Below are positions 51,860-61,007 of a stretch of DNA of 64,000 nucleotides, one piece after another. How positions within the stretch are numbered: the first letter of the stretch is position 1; each line of letters starts with the position of its first letter. The notes under the pieces were generated by a model. That model saw only the letters and a program-made list of their open reading frames with translations. It had not been told where the DNA came from and made no database searches. This stretch comes from Akkermansia sp. (GTDB taxonomy: Bacteria > Verrucomicrobiota > Verrucomicrobiia > Verrucomicrobiales > Akkermansiaceae). The translations under genes were made by a program, and so were the position numbers. Location: NCBI GenBank assembly GCA_017521405.1, contig JAFXCP010000011.1, forward strand, positions 62,001 through 126,000, read 5' to 3'.

Positions 51860-53851
51860 GTGGGCATACTGGCAGAGCAAACGGTGCAGGATTTCTCGCC
51901 GGAGGGAATACTCTCCCGGGCACGGGGATTCGAATACCGCCCGGAGCAGCAGCTCATGGCCACGGCCGTAGCGGAGGCCTTGGAAAACGGCTCTGCCCTG
52001 CTGGCGGAAGCCGGTACGGGCGTGGGCAAATCCATGGCCTACCTCATCCCCGCCATTCGCTACGCCTTGGAGAACGGGCGGAAAGCCGTCATCTCCACAC
52101 ACACGATTAACCTGCAAGAACAGCTCTTCCACAAAGACATCCCCACGGTAAGCCGCGCACTTAACTGCCATTTCGATGCCGCACTGCTCAAAGGGCGAGC
52201 AAACTACCTTTGCCGCACCCGCCTGCGCAGAGCCTTGGAACAATCGGCAGACCTCTTTAACCAGGCAGAAACCAAACAGCTGCACGACCTGCTGGCCTGG
52301 TCCCGCGAGAGCTCGGATGGTTCCCTTGCAGATTTACCTGCGGAGCTGGCCATCTCCCCCAAAGTCTGGGCGCAGGTTTGCAGCGAAAACCACATTTGCA
52401 CCCCCCGGAACTGCGGCTACGACTGCCCCTACCAAGCCGCACGCCGCCGCGTGCAGGAAGCTCAGGTAGTCGTGCTGAACCATACCCTTTTCTTCGGGCT
52501 GCTTTCCCTGGCGGAGCAAATGCAGCCGGAGGATGCAGATGCACCGGAAGGATTCATCTTTCCCGGAGATTTCGTAATTCTGGACGAAGCACACACCATC
52601 GAAACCATAGCCGCGCACCAGCTGGGCTTGGGACTCAACGAAGCCGAGTTGCGCTACGACCTCTTGCGCCTCTATAACCCGCACACGCACAAAGGCAGCC
52701 TACGCCACCACGCCACACCCACCCTCCTGCAATTAGTGGAGGAGTGCCAGCAAGCCGCAGAGTTATTCTTCAGCACAGCCCGGGCAGATTGCCAGCTGGA
52801 TGCTCACCACGGCACCGTGCGCCTGCACAGCCCGCAGTGGACGGAGGACATCCTCTCCCCCACGCTGGCAGCCCTCTTCCGGGAGATACGCGATATGGCC
52901 GCCACAGAAGAAAACGAACTCACCAAGGCCGAGCTGCTGGACACTGCCGGACGCCTGCTGGCGTACCAAGAAGCCGCGGCCGAGCTGGTGCAGCTCACCC
53001 ATGCGGAAACGCATGTTTACTGGGCAGAGAGCCACGGAGCGGAGGGGCAATACACCACCCTGCGAGCCGCCCTCATCGATGTGGCTCCGGCACTGCGGGA
53101 AAAGCTCTTCGAAACCGGCCGCACCTGCATCTGCACCAGCGCCACCCTCTCCACCGGAGAACGCGGCATGGATTACTTTGCCGGCCGCGTGGGGGCAGAA
53201 TCTGCCCGGGCCCTCCAAATCGGCAGCCCCTTCAACTTTGCGGAACAAATGCGCATCATCGTAGCACGCAGCATGCCCCCACCGCCTCCCGCCAGCGAGG
53301 AGGAGGAATACCAAACAGCCTTGGCGGATTGGCTGGTACGCTCTCTGGAGTATTCCCAAGGGCGTGCCTTCATCCTCTTCACCAGTTACACCCTTATGCG
53401 AGCCATGGCAGCCAGGCTCAAACCCTTCTGCATCGAACGCGGATGGCCCCTGCTCGTCCAGGGAGACACCCTCTCCCGCTCCCAAATGCTCCACCATTTC
53501 AAAGAGAACATCGGCAGCGTACTACTGGGAACGGATAGCTTCTGGACCGGCGTCGATGTCCCCGGAGAAGCCCTCTCCCACGTCATCGTCACCCGGATTC
53601 CATTCGAATCCCCCGGCAACCCCCTCACGGAAGCCCGCATGGAAAACATTACCGCCCGCGGGGGAAATGCCTTCAAAGAATACAGTTTGCCGGAAGCCGT
53701 ACTCAAATTCCGCCAAGGTGTGGGGCGCCTCATCCGCTCCCGCACGGACACCGGCACCATCACCCTGCTGGATTCCCGCATCACAGGCAAATTTTACGGT
53801 AGCCGCTTTATGTACGCTCTTCCGGCAGAAGCTCCCCGGGAATTCCTGTAA
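51860..53851 (+). CDS. dinG: ATP-dependent DNA helicase, DinG family
   Basis: A 663-residue superfamily 2 helicase of the XPD/DinG type, with 5'-3' polarity. Walker A is GTGVGKS (52-58), the DEAH box D242-H245, CTSATLST is motif III, and QGVGRLIRS is motif VI. Four cysteines (CRTRL near 114 and CSENHICTPRNCGYDC near 174-189) form the iron-sulfur cluster site. The start is GTG at 51860. It unwinds D-loops, R-loops and similar structures in repair. Confidence 0.9.
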   Translation: MGILAEQTVQDFSPEGILSRARGFEYRPEQQLMATAVAEALENGSALLAEAGTGVGKSMAYLIPAIRYALENGRKAVISTHTINLQEQLFHKDIPTVSRALNCHFDAALLKGRANYLCRTRLRRALEQSADLFNQAETKQLHDLLAWSRESSDGSLADLPAELAISPKVWAQVCSENHICTPRNCGYDCPYQAARRRVQEAQVVVLNHTLFFGLLSLAEQMQPEDADAPEGFIFPGDFVILDEAHTIETIAAHQLGLGLNEAELRYDLLRLYNPHTHKGSLRHHATPTLLQLVEECQQAAELFFSTARADCQLDAHHGTVRLHSPQWTEDILSPTLAALFREIRDMAATEENELTKAELLDTAGRLLAYQEAAAELVQLTHAETHVYWAESHGAEGQYTTLRAALIDVAPALREKLFETGRTCICTSATLSTGERGMDYFAGRVGAESARALQIGSPFNFAEQMRIIVARSMPPPPPASEEEEYQTALADWLVRSLEYSQGRAFILFTSYTLMRAMAARLKPFCIERGWPLLVQGDTLSRSQMLHHFKENIGSVLLGTDSFWTGVDVPGEALSHVIVTRIPFESPGNPLTEARMENITARGGNAFKEYSLPEAVLKFRQGVGRLIRSRTDTGTITLLDSRITGKFYGSRFMYALPAEAPREFL

Positions 53852-53874
53852 CCCCTATTCCCCCACCGCACGCA

Positions 53875-56397
53875 ATGCCCCTTCCCATCGAACACATACG
53901 CAGCGAAATCCTGGCAGCCACCCGGCAGCCCGGTTTCTGCGTGCTGCTAAGCGCCCCCACCGGCTCCGGTAAATCCACCCGGGTACCGGGCATGCTGCTG
54001 GAAGCAGGCTGGGGAGAAAAAGGAACCATCCTCGTAGTGCAGCCCCGGCGCTTAGCCGCTCGTCTGCTGGCCGGCTATGTGGCGCGGCAATACCCCTGCC
54101 CGCTGGGGCAGGAGGTGGGCTATACCGTGCGCTTTGATTCCCGCCGCAGCGCCGCCACCCGCATCCTCTTTGTGACGGATGGTATTCTGGAACGCCGCCT
54201 TACAGAAGACCCGGAGCTACACGGCGTCTCCGCCATCGTATTCGATGAGGTACACGAACGCCGCCTCTCGGGCGATCTTTGCCTTGCACGCGCCCTCCAG
54301 CTGCAACGCAGCACCCGCAAAGAACTGGGCATCTTCATCATGTCCGCCACGCTGGAACTGGATAAACTCCGGCAGTACCTGCCCCAAGCCACCCTCCTGC
54401 GGGCGGAAGGTCGCCTGTACCCCGTGGAAACCACCTACATGCCCCCCATACCCGTGCGCAATAAATGGGGCTATGTAACCCCACCCCCCATCTGGGAACA
54501 ATGCGCCGCCGCCGTGCGGGAACTCATCCGCCACCCGGATGCCGGGGATATCCTCGTATTCCTCCCCGGAGCCTACGAAATTCGCCGCACAGTGGAAATA
54601 CTGGAGCAAGTATCGTGGATGCGCGGACGGGATGTCTTTGCCCTCCACGGCCAGCTCCCCCCGGAGGCTCAATCCCGCGCCGTCGAAATGGGCCCCCGCC
54701 CCCGCGTCATCGTCTCCACCAACATTGCGGAAACCTCCCTCACCATCGAAGGCGTGCGCTCCGTGGTGGATAGCGGCACCGCACGCGAAGCCCGCTGGGA
54801 TTCCCTGCGCGGCATGTCCACCCTGCACATAAGCCCTATTTCCCAAGCCCAGGCGGAACAGCGCGCCGGGCGCGCCGGGCGTCTGGGGCCCGGGCGTTGC
54901 ATACGCCTTTGGAGCGAAGCCTCCCACCGCAGCCGCCCCGCCTTCCCCGCGCCGGAAGTACACCGGGCGGATTTATCCGCCGCCTTTTTAAGCCTGCTCT
55001 CATGGGGCTACCGGAACCTACCGGAGCTGCAAGCCTTTCCCTGGCCGGATGCCCCCACCCAAGCAGAAAGTCAGCGTGCCTGGCAACTCCTGCTGGAACT
55101 GGGAGCCGCCGGGGAACAGGGGCTCACACCCATTGGCCACCGCATGCTCCGCCACCCCCTGCCCCCGGTATTAGCCCGCCTTATGATTACCGGGGAAGAA
55201 TACGGCTGCCCCGCAGAAACCGCCGCCATTGCCGCCCTGCTCCAAGGGGAGGATATTGCCCTGAGCAGCGGTCTGCACGATTCCCTGCGCCACGAGGACG
55301 ACTTCTCCGATTTCCAAGCGGAATGGCGTGCCGCCCAATACGCCGCAGAACACCGCTACGACCCCACCGCATGCGGCAAACTCGGCATCATGGCTCGTGC
55401 CGCCCGAGAAATTAACGCATCCTTCCGCCAAATCCTCCGCTCGGAACTCCCGGTAAACTTTGCCACACACCGCGCCGGAATCGTTGCCGCACTCCTAGGC
55501 TCCTTCCCTACCCATGTAGCCGTACGCAACAACATTTCCACAGCCACCGCAAAACTCTGCCTGCGCCGCAGCGGCAGCATAGAACCCCACTCTGTGGCCC
55601 ACCGGGGAAACATCTTCCTTGCCGCCGGGCTTACGGAAGTGGGTGGCCGCAGCATCGAAACCCGCTTAAGCCGCTGCACCCTCCTCCGTCCGGAAGAACT
55701 CCCCACCACGGAGGATACCCTCCCCCTTTACCTGCCCGCCCGCAAGCGCGTGCTAAACTTCCGCCGCCGCCTATACCGCGATTTAGTACTGGAAGAACAG
55801 GAAAACGGAGATGCCCACCCGGATGCCGCCGCCCCCCTCCTGGCAGAACAAGTACTGCGCGGCAACCTCCGCTTGGAAGGCTGGGATGGCCATGTACTCC
55901 AATGGCTGCACCGCCTTACCTGCCTGCGCCAAGCCATGCCGGAATTGGAACTCCCCGAATTCGGAGAAGAAGACCGCCTCGTAGCCATCACCATGCTCTG
56001 CGAAGGGGCCGTTTGCTACAACGATATACGCACGCGCCCCGTGCTGCCCATCCTTGCAGACTGGCTCTCCCCATGGCAGCAGGACGCCCTCCGCCGCTAC
56101 GCCCCCAAAACCCTCCGCCTCCCCAATGGCCGAGAAGTCAAACTCCTCTACCGGGAGGATGGTACCCCCGTCTTTGCACTCAAGTGCCAGCTCCTCTTCG
56201 GCGTGCCGCACACCCCCACCATTGCCGAGGGCCGCATCCCCTGCTTAGTGGAAATACTTGCCCCAAACCAGCGCCCTTACCAAGTAACCTCCGACCTCGC
56301 CTCCTTTTGGCGCAACGGTTACCCCCAAATGAAAAAAGACCTCGCCGGTCGCTACCCCCGCCACGATTGGCCGGATACCGCCCCGGATGCCACCTAG
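53875..56397 (+). CDS. hrpB: ATP-dependent RNA helicase HrpB
   Basis: An 840-residue DEAH/RHA-type helicase. Motif I is GSGKST (30-35), motif II DEVH (124-127), motif III SATLE, motif V NIAETSLTIEGV and motif VI QRAGRAGRLGPGRC. The HA2 domain and the HrpB-specific C-terminal domain complete the protein, matching the family's usual 800-850 residues. The biological role of HrpB is unclear in most bacteria. It follows dinG by 23 bp, so the two helicases are probably co-expressed. Confidence 0.93.
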   Translation: MPLPIEHIRSEILAATRQPGFCVLLSAPTGSGKSTRVPGMLLEAGWGEKGTILVVQPRRLAARLLAGYVARQYPCPLGQEVGYTVRFDSRRSAATRILFVTDGILERRLTEDPELHGVSAIVFDEVHERRLSGDLCLARALQLQRSTRKELGIFIMSATLELDKLRQYLPQATLLRAEGRLYPVETTYMPPIPVRNKWGYVTPPPIWEQCAAAVRELIRHPDAGDILVFLPGAYEIRRTVEILEQVSWMRGRDVFALHGQLPPEAQSRAVEMGPRPRVIVSTNIAETSLTIEGVRSVVDSGTAREARWDSLRGMSTLHISPISQAQAEQRAGRAGRLGPGRCIRLWSEASHRSRPAFPAPEVHRADLSAAFLSLLSWGYRNLPELQAFPWPDAPTQAESQRAWQLLLELGAAGEQGLTPIGHRMLRHPLPPVLARLMITGEEYGCPAETAAIAALLQGEDIALSSGLHDSLRHEDDFSDFQAEWRAAQYAAEHRYDPTACGKLGIMARAAREINASFRQILRSELPVNFATHRAGIVAALLGSFPTHVAVRNNISTATAKLCLRRSGSIEPHSVAHRGNIFLAAGLTEVGGRSIETRLSRCTLLRPEELPTTEDTLPLYLPARKRVLNFRRRLYRDLVLEEQENGDAHPDAAAPLLAEQVLRGNLRLEGWDGHVLQWLHRLTCLRQAMPELELPEFGEEDRLVAITMLCEGAVCYNDIRTRPVLPILADWLSPWQQDALRRYAPKTLRLPNGREVKLLYREDGTPVFALKCQLLFGVPHTPTIAEGRIPCLVEILAPNQRPYQVTSDLASFWRNGYPQMKKDLAGRYPRHDWPDTAPDAT

Positions 56398-56485
56398 CCC
56401 CCTCCTCTGGCTCGACACAGCTCACCCCCGGCAGAAAATCCCTCCCACCGGGGGCTCCTTATGAACCTATATCTCCAGCCCAATT

Positions 56486-56839
56486 TTACAAAGCTGCGCC
56501 CCAAGTCTCTACCTTGAACCCGGGAATCACCGCCTTATCCGTCACCAGCAGCGGCCGCTTCACCAGCATCCCATCCGAAGCCAGCAGCGCCAGCTGCTCC
56601 GCCTCATCCATTTGCGGCAATCGCTTAGCCAGCTCCAACTCCCGGTACTTCATCCCGCAAGTATTGAAAAAACGCCTCAGCGGCAGCCCGCTACGCTGCC
56701 ACCACTCCCGCAGCTCCTCCGCAGTGGGTGCCTGCTCTGCTATGTGGCGGGATGCAAACTCCACTCCCTGCCCCTCCAGCCATGTGCGAGCCTTGCGGCA
56801 AGTGCTGCACTTCGGGTATTCTATGAACTGTGTACTCAT
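56486..56839 (-). CDS. ArsC/Spx-family protein
   Basis: A 117-residue thioredoxin-like protein. The N-terminal active site is YPKCSTCRKA with a CxxC pair (C11 and C14). The C-terminal KRPLLVTDKAVIPGF stretch carries the conserved Arg-Pro used by ArsC relatives. It belongs to the YffB/Spx/MgsR branch, whose members are glutathione-linked reductases or redox regulators; which applies here is not clear. The start follows a TAAAGT box by seven bases. Confidence 0.85.
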   Translation of the reverse strand: MSTQFIEYPKCSTCRKARTWLEGQGVEFASRHIAEQAPTAEELREWWQRSGLPLRRFFNTCGMKYRELELAKRLPQMDEAEQLALLASDGMLVKRPLLVTDKAVIPGFKVETWGAAL

Positions 56840-56846
56840 GCCACGC

Positions 56847-56875
56847 ACTTTATCTTATACCCTACCTGTTTGCAA
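56847..56875 (-). promoter_or_regulatory. Leaderless-type promoter of the ArsC/Spx-like gene
   Basis: On the minus strand TTGCAA (56870-56875), 17 bp, TAAAGT (56847-56852), seven bases, ATG at 56839. Confidence 0.6.
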
Positions 56876-56929
56876 GGATATTTTTTGTCCTCAGCTCATT
56901 TTTTTTACAGAAAAGAGCAGATATTTTTC

Positions 56930-56957
56930 TTGCCAAGGAGCGGAAGATGTGTATAAT
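56930..56957 (+). promoter_or_regulatory. rpmI promoter
   Basis: TTGCCA (56930-56935), 16 bp, TATAAT (56952-56957); the ATG at 56967 is 9 nt later, leaving a leader of about 3 nt. Confidence 0.75.
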
Positions 56958-56966
56958 CCCTCCACC

Positions 56967-57176
56967 ATGACCCGCAAAGGTGGTATCAACAAGACACGTA
57001 AGGCTGTTGCCAAGCGTTTCAAGGTGACCGGCACGGGCAAGGTTCTGCGTCGCAAGCAGGGTAAGCGTCACATCCTCCAGAAGAAGTCCAGCAAGCGCAA
57101 GCGCGCTCTGGGCAAACCCGCTCTGGTGGACGCCACCCAGGTTTGGGCAGTCAAGCAGAACATGCCCTTTGCTTAA
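56967..57176 (+). CDS. rpmI: 50S ribosomal protein L35
   Basis: A 69-residue, strongly basic L35: KTRKAVAKRFKVTGTGKV near the N-terminus and KRHILQKKSSKRKR in the middle. It sits in a longer open frame starting far upstream, but the promoter at 56930-56957 and the family length fix the ATG at 56967. rplT lies downstream in the conserved rpmI-rplT order; infC is absent from this cluster here. Confidence 0.96.
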   Translation: MTRKGGINKTRKAVAKRFKVTGTGKVLRRKQGKRHILQKKSSKRKRALGKPALVDATQVWAVKQNMPFA

Positions 57177-57195
57177 GCCAAGGAACATGGCCACA

Positions 57196-57318
57196 AGCCA
57201 AGCATCCGCCCGCATATCGGGCGGCCTTCATGCAGCCTTCCTCTCAACCATAAACGCAGAGGATAGAACGGGCGAGACTGCAGGGAGGTGAGGAAGAACA
57301 GTCCGTTCAACCTATAGA
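57196..57318 (+). promoter_or_regulatory. Structured rpmI-rplT intergenic region (candidate L20 leader)
   Basis: The 154-bp gap is rich in secondary structure. One hairpin is CCGCCCG/CGGGCGG (about 57209-57227). A second is GAACG-GGCGA-GACTG (57266-57280) pairing with CAGTC-CGTTC (57299-57308), with a five-base bulge. Its loop (57281-57298) contains GGAGGTGAGG, an anti-Shine-Dalgarno-like match. Ribosomal protein L20 autoregulates in other bacteria by binding such structures. Confidence 0.5.
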
Positions 57319-57330
57319 TAATCAAGAACT

Positions 57331-57714
57331 ATGGCACGTGCTACAAATGGGCCGGCTTCCCGCGCCCGCCGCAAGCGCATCCTGCTTCGCGCCAAGGGCT
57401 TCCGCGGATTCCGCAGCAAGCTCTTCCGCTACGCTAAGGATGCCGTTTACAAAGCATGGCAGTACGAGTACCGCGACCGCAAGAAGCGCAAGGGGCAGTT
57501 CCGCCGCCTCTGGACCGCTCGTATCTCCGCTGCTGTGCGTCCCCTCGGCCTCACCTATTCCCGCTTCATGGAAGGTCTCAAGGCTGCTAACATCGATTTG
57601 GATCGCAAGTCCCTCTCCGAGCTGGCCATCGCCAACCCGGAAGCCTTCAAGGCCGTCTTCGACCAGGCCAAGAAAGCCATCGATGCCAAGGAGGGTGCAA
57701 CACTCAAGGCGTAA
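57331..57714 (+). CDS. rplT: 50S ribosomal protein L20
   Basis: A 127-residue L20 that binds 23S rRNA early in assembly. It starts MARATNGPASRARRKRI and contains LRAKGFRGFRSKLFRYAKDA and DRKKRKGQFRRLWTARI. The family end near residue 118 is followed by a short Ala/Lys tail. A strong terminator follows. Confidence 0.96.
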   Translation: MARATNGPASRARRKRILLRAKGFRGFRSKLFRYAKDAVYKAWQYEYRDRKKRKGQFRRLWTARISAAVRPLGLTYSRFMEGLKAANIDLDRKSLSELAIANPEAFKAVFDQAKKAIDAKEGATLKA

Positions 57715-57742
57715 GAGAAGCCAACATACAAACATTCCTAAC

Positions 57743-57776
57743 ACCGGGCCGGCTGGTACTTCCCAGCCGGCCCGGT
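57743..57776. terminator. Bidirectional terminator after rplT
   Basis: A perfect 14-bp GC-rich stem (57743-57756 with 57763-57776) with a six-base loop, followed by a short T run; it also lies just past the end of the convergent acyltransferase gene. Confidence 0.85.
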
Positions 57777-57782
57777 CTCATT

Positions 57783-58730
57783 TTATCGGGCAAGGAACAA
57801 AGCCAGCACACGCGGAAAGTAACGCTGCCCCAGCAAGCACAGCCAAGTAAGCAGCAACAGCACCGGCAGCGGCACCCACACATTCCACGCAAACGCAGGC
57901 ACCCAGCCTGCATACAAAGGCGCCAGCATAAACGAATGCGCCGCATAGCTAAAAAACATACACCGCCCCACCGGCACCATACAGCGCACCACCTGCGGGC
58001 AAAAACGCTCCCCCAGCACACCGGCCACACAGAAGCCCACCACCGCCACCAGCTCCGCCACCGGCAGCGCACTGCGCCGCCACGCCACCCCAAGCACAGC
58101 ATCCAGCACGTAAGGCTGCACCAGCAGAAACACACCGCCCCCCACCAGCAGCCAAGCATACCTGCCCAGCCAAAGCCTCAAACCCGCCAACGGCACCCCC
58201 CGGAGCCCCACACCCAGCACCACCCACCACAAATGGTCGAATCGCAGTCCCACATGCTGCGCCGGCTCCACCGCATACGCACAGCCCAGCAGCAGCACCA
58301 CCACCCACCACACATAGCCCGGCAGCACCCGCAGCCACAGCAACAGCGCTACCACTAATTGGTACAAAGCCAAATTCCGTAAAAACCACAGCGGCGTATT
58401 ATACGCAGGCGCACCCAGCCCCACAAAACGAGCCCAGGAAAAACCGGCACCGGGCTCTACAGCCAAAGCAAGCCCCGCACTTAGCACACTCCACAGCAGC
58501 CAAGCCAGCAGCAAACGCCCCGCCCGCCGCGCACAGCTCCCCGGCACCTGCGGCATAAAATACCCCGCCAGCACATAAAACAAACAAATAGCACCGCCCA
58601 CCACCTCCCCCACCCAGCCGGGTGCTGCCCCCGCATGCAGCCAGATGATAAAAAACATCGCCATACAGCGTGCGGCATCCACCCATGCCGCGCGCTGCCC
58701 GGGCTCCACTCCTGCCGGCACATTACTCAC
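57783..58730 (-). CDS. Acyltransferase family 3 membrane protein
   Basis: A 315-residue, very hydrophobic protein with about ten membrane helices. It opens with the acyltransferase-3 pattern VDAARCMAMFFIIWLHAG, where the usual R and H of the first helix are recognisable, and has PLWFLRNLALYQL in the middle. Members acylate cell-surface sugars. The frame is GTG-started at 58730, overlapping the M42 peptidase stop (GTGA). Its codon use is extremely biased to GTG, CTG and TGG. Confidence 0.75.
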   Translation of the reverse strand: MSNVPAGVEPGQRAAWVDAARCMAMFFIIWLHAGAAPGWVGEVVGGAICLFYVLAGYFMPQVPGSCARRAGRLLLAWLLWSVLSAGLALAVEPGAGFSWARFVGLGAPAYNTPLWFLRNLALYQLVVALLLWLRVLPGYVWWVVVLLLGCAYAVEPAQHVGLRFDHLWWVVLGVGLRGVPLAGLRLWLGRYAWLLVGGGVFLLVQPYVLDAVLGVAWRRSALPVAELVAVVGFCVAGVLGERFCPQVVRCMVPVGRCMFFSYAAHSFMLAPLYAGWVPAFAWNVWVPLPVLLLLTWLCLLGQRYFPRVLALFLAR

Positions 58731-59803
58731 AACTCCGGAGGAACAATGGCTGATAACCACTCCCGGCTCACCCGCCGAACCAGCGCACACGCCAGCTGCA
58801 CACAGGCCTCCAAATCCCTATCATCCAAAATCCCATTATGCGAATGGATATAACGCGTAGGCACCCCCAGCACAATCGCCGGTGCCCCCTGCCAATTCAA
58901 GTAACTGGCCGCCGCATCCGTACCACCGCTGCGGCGCACCGTCGGCTGGCAGGCAATCCCCTCCTCCCGAGCCAGCGCCAGCACCCGCTGCGCCAGCACC
59001 GGAGGGGTAATATTCGTCGGGTCGAACAGCCGCACCTGCACCCCCTGCCCCAGCACACCTTGGCGGCACAGCGCACTCTGCCCGAAAGTATCATCCGCAG
59101 GAGGTCCCTCCAGCACAATAGCCAAATCCGGTGCCGGCTGCAGTGCCTTAGCCCCGCGCGTGCCCACCTCCTCCTGCACCGTACCCACCGCCTGCAACGT
59201 ACAGGGAAGCGCCTCCCCCGCCAAACGCCGCATCGTCTCCAGCATACAGTATACACCCGCACGATTATCAAACGCCTTGCCCATCCAGCGATGCGGCACC
59301 GCCAGCGGCTGCAACTGCACATCCGGGCTCACCGCACAGCCCGGGGCAATCCCCAGTGCCTCCACCTCCTCTGCACAAGAAGCCCCCACATCTACAAACA
59401 GGGACTCCATCGGCATCACCTGATGGCGCTGCCCCTCCGGCAGCAAATGCGGCGGCCGCGTCCCAATCTGCCCGGGCACCGCCACCCCCTGCATCGAATG
59501 CACACGCACCCTCTGGCTAGGCAGCGTATGGTTCCACCAGCCCCCCAGCGGCACCAGCATCAAAAAACCATCCGGAGTCACCCCCTGCACCATAAACCCC
59601 ACCTCATCCATATGCGCCAAAAGCGCCACCCTAGGCGCACCCTCCACCGCAGAAACACGCTCCGCCACCACATTCCCCGCCACCGTATCCCGCATCGTGC
59701 AGAAATCCTGCAACTCCTCCGCCACCAATCGGCGAATTGCCCCCTCAAACCCGGATACCCCCGCAGCATTACTGCACCGCTCTAAAAGCTCCTTATTCAG
59801 CAT
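58727..59803 (-). CDS. M42 family metalloaminopeptidase/glutamyl aminopeptidase-like
   Basis: A 358-residue dizinc peptidase. Metal and catalytic residues are in LLAHMDEVGF (His and Asp), KAFDNRAG (bridging Asp), TVQEEVGTRGA (catalytic Glu pair) and YIHSHNGILDD (last His). The TET-type dimerisation domain is inserted between the first two. The ATG at 59803 follows the -10 box by six bases; a longer reading (to 60025) runs through the promoter and was rejected. Confidence 0.9.
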   Translation of the reverse strand: MLNKELLERCSNAAGVSGFEGAIRRLVAEELQDFCTMRDTVAGNVVAERVSAVEGAPRVALLAHMDEVGFMVQGVTPDGFLMLVPLGGWWNHTLPSQRVRVHSMQGVAVPGQIGTRPPHLLPEGQRHQVMPMESLFVDVGASCAEEVEALGIAPGCAVSPDVQLQPLAVPHRWMGKAFDNRAGVYCMLETMRRLAGEALPCTLQAVGTVQEEVGTRGAKALQPAPDLAIVLEGPPADDTFGQSALCRQGVLGQGVQVRLFDPTNITPPVLAQRVLALAREEGIACQPTVRRSGGTDAAASYLNWQGAPAIVLGVPTRYIHSHNGILDDRDLEACVQLACALVRRVSREWLSAIVPPEL

Positions 59804-59809
59804 ACCCCC

Positions 59810-59838
59810 AGCATACCAGCACACACCCCATCTGGCAA
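59810..59838 (-). promoter_or_regulatory. Leaderless-type promoter of the M42 peptidase gene
   Basis: On the minus strand TTGCCA (59833-59838), 17 bp, TATGCT (59810-59815), six bases, ATG at 59803. Confidence 0.7.
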
Positions 59839-59954
59839 GCCGCGAATCCGCCTCACCCTGCAAATGCACACCACCTGCCGCCAATACCACCTCCACCCTA
59901 TACCGCAAAATGCTCATTTTTGAACCCAAGTGCGTAACTGACACGAATATAGGC

Positions 59955-59983
59955 TTGCCTGTGCACCAATAACAAGCTATAAT
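59955..59983 (+). promoter_or_regulatory. rpoZ promoter
   Basis: TTGCCT (59955-59960), 17 bp, TATAAT (59978-59983); leader about 34 nt to the ATG at 60024. Confidence 0.75.
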
Positions 59984-60023
59984 GCTCACCCCGCAGGTGC
60001 GGGGTACACCATTTTTCCCTCCC

Positions 60024-60335
60024 ATGAAAGTTGAACTTATCGAAAAAGCCGCTCAGGTTGTAGGCGACAATCAATTGCTCGTCAACATCGTATCCAAGCG
60101 CGTGCAGCAGCTCAATCGCGGTGCAGATCCCTACATTGTGACCACGCCGGAAATGCAGAGCGGAGACATCGCCCTTACGGAGATTATCGAGGGCAAGCTG
60201 GTCTGGCACGAGATGACTGAGGAAGAACTGGCCGCAACCCGCCAAACTTCTCAGGAAGACCCCTTCGCCGCCGCAGCAGCGGAGGAACCCGCTGCGGCAG
60301 AGCCCGTAACGCTCACAATAACGCCGGATCTGTAA
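60024..60335 (+). CDS. rpoZ: RNA polymerase omega subunit-like protein
   Basis: A 103-residue protein. The omega core is visible: NQLLVNIVSKRVQQLNRGADP (first 20 of these fit the family's N-terminal helix), then DIALTEIIEGKLVW. The last 30 residues are Ala/Glu-rich and disordered. Omega stabilises the beta' subunit. The ATG at 60024 gives the expected start; an in-frame codon at 59982 lies in the -10 box. Confidence 0.85.
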   Translation: MKVELIEKAAQVVGDNQLLVNIVSKRVQQLNRGADPYIVTTPEMQSGDIALTEIIEGKLVWHEMTEEELAATRQTSQEDPFAAAAAEEPAAAEPVTLTITPDL

Positions 60336-60368
60336 AGAATCCTCCCTTATCTTTCCCTTTATTACAGA

Positions 60369-60401
60369 AGCCCGGCTCGGCCATACATGCCGCGCCGGGT
60401 T
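60369..60401 (+). terminator. Hairpin between rpoZ and smpB
   Basis: AGCCCGGC at the 5' side pairs with GCCGGGTT, with an inner CGGC/GCCG extension. The T tract is weak, so it may be only a partial terminator. Confidence 0.6.
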
Positions 60402-60426
60402 GTCTCTTCCCTCCACCCTCCCAGCC

Positions 60427-60912
60427 ATGGCAAAAAAAACAGCCCCCCAAAGCAATTTGATAGCCAGCAACAAAAAAGCAGGTCGCGATTACGAAATCAT
60501 GAGCCGGCACGAATGTGGTATCGAACTGCGCGGCACGGAGGTAAAATCCATCCGCGAAGGTCGCGTGAACGTGGCGGATGCCTTTGCGCGCGTAGAAAAA
60601 GGGCAAATCTTCCTCTACGGCTGCGACGTGCAACCCTGGGAAACCGCCGGAAAATGGTTTCAACACGAGGCAAAACGCCCGCGCCGCTTGCTAATGCACA
60701 AACGCGAAATCCTGAAACTGGAAATCCAACAAGCCCAAAAAGGCTTTGCCCTACCACTCCTGCGCCTGTACTGGAAAAACGGTAAAGTAAAAGCCGAAAT
60801 CGGCACCGGTCGCGGCAAAACCCACCGCGACCAACGCTACGACCTGAAAGCCCGTGCCGAAATGCGCGAAGTACAACGAGAAGTTTCCCGCTTCAACAAA
60901 GGTCGATTCTGA
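60427..60912 (+). CDS. smpB: SsrA-binding protein SmpB
   Basis: A 161-residue partner of tmRNA in ribosome rescue. The OB-fold motifs are present: SNLIASNKKAGRDYEI at the start, GIELRGTEVKSIREGRVN, and the C-terminal KTHRDQRYDLKARA basic helix. The ATG at 60427 (MAKKTAPQ) was chosen over an upstream in-frame codon. I saw no ssrA gene in the window. Confidence 0.95.
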   Translation: MAKKTAPQSNLIASNKKAGRDYEIMSRHECGIELRGTEVKSIREGRVNVADAFARVEKGQIFLYGCDVQPWETAGKWFQHEAKRPRRLLMHKREILKLEIQQAQKGFALPLLRLYWKNGKVKAEIGTGRGKTHRDQRYDLKARAEMREVQREVSRFNKGRF

Positions 60913-60995
60913 AACTAAGCCCCCCCTCCCTCGTCATTCTCCTAGCCGCAAGTGCCGGAGCTGCTTTTTTTCTTTTCCCCGCTCCGCACTTATGC

Positions 60996-61001
60996 TAGCA
61001 T
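60996..61001 (+). promoter_or_regulatory. -10 box of the ROK kinase gene
   Basis: TAGCAT (60996-61001) ends six bases before the ATG at 61008. The -35 region (TTTTCC, 60973-60978) is weak. Confidence 0.45.
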
Positions 61002-61007
61002 AGCCCC

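Noticed and set aside
55902..56966. N-terminal extension in frame with rpmI
   Set aside because: L35 length is fixed at about 65-70 residues and a consensus promoter lies just before 56967; the extension is out of frame over hrpB.
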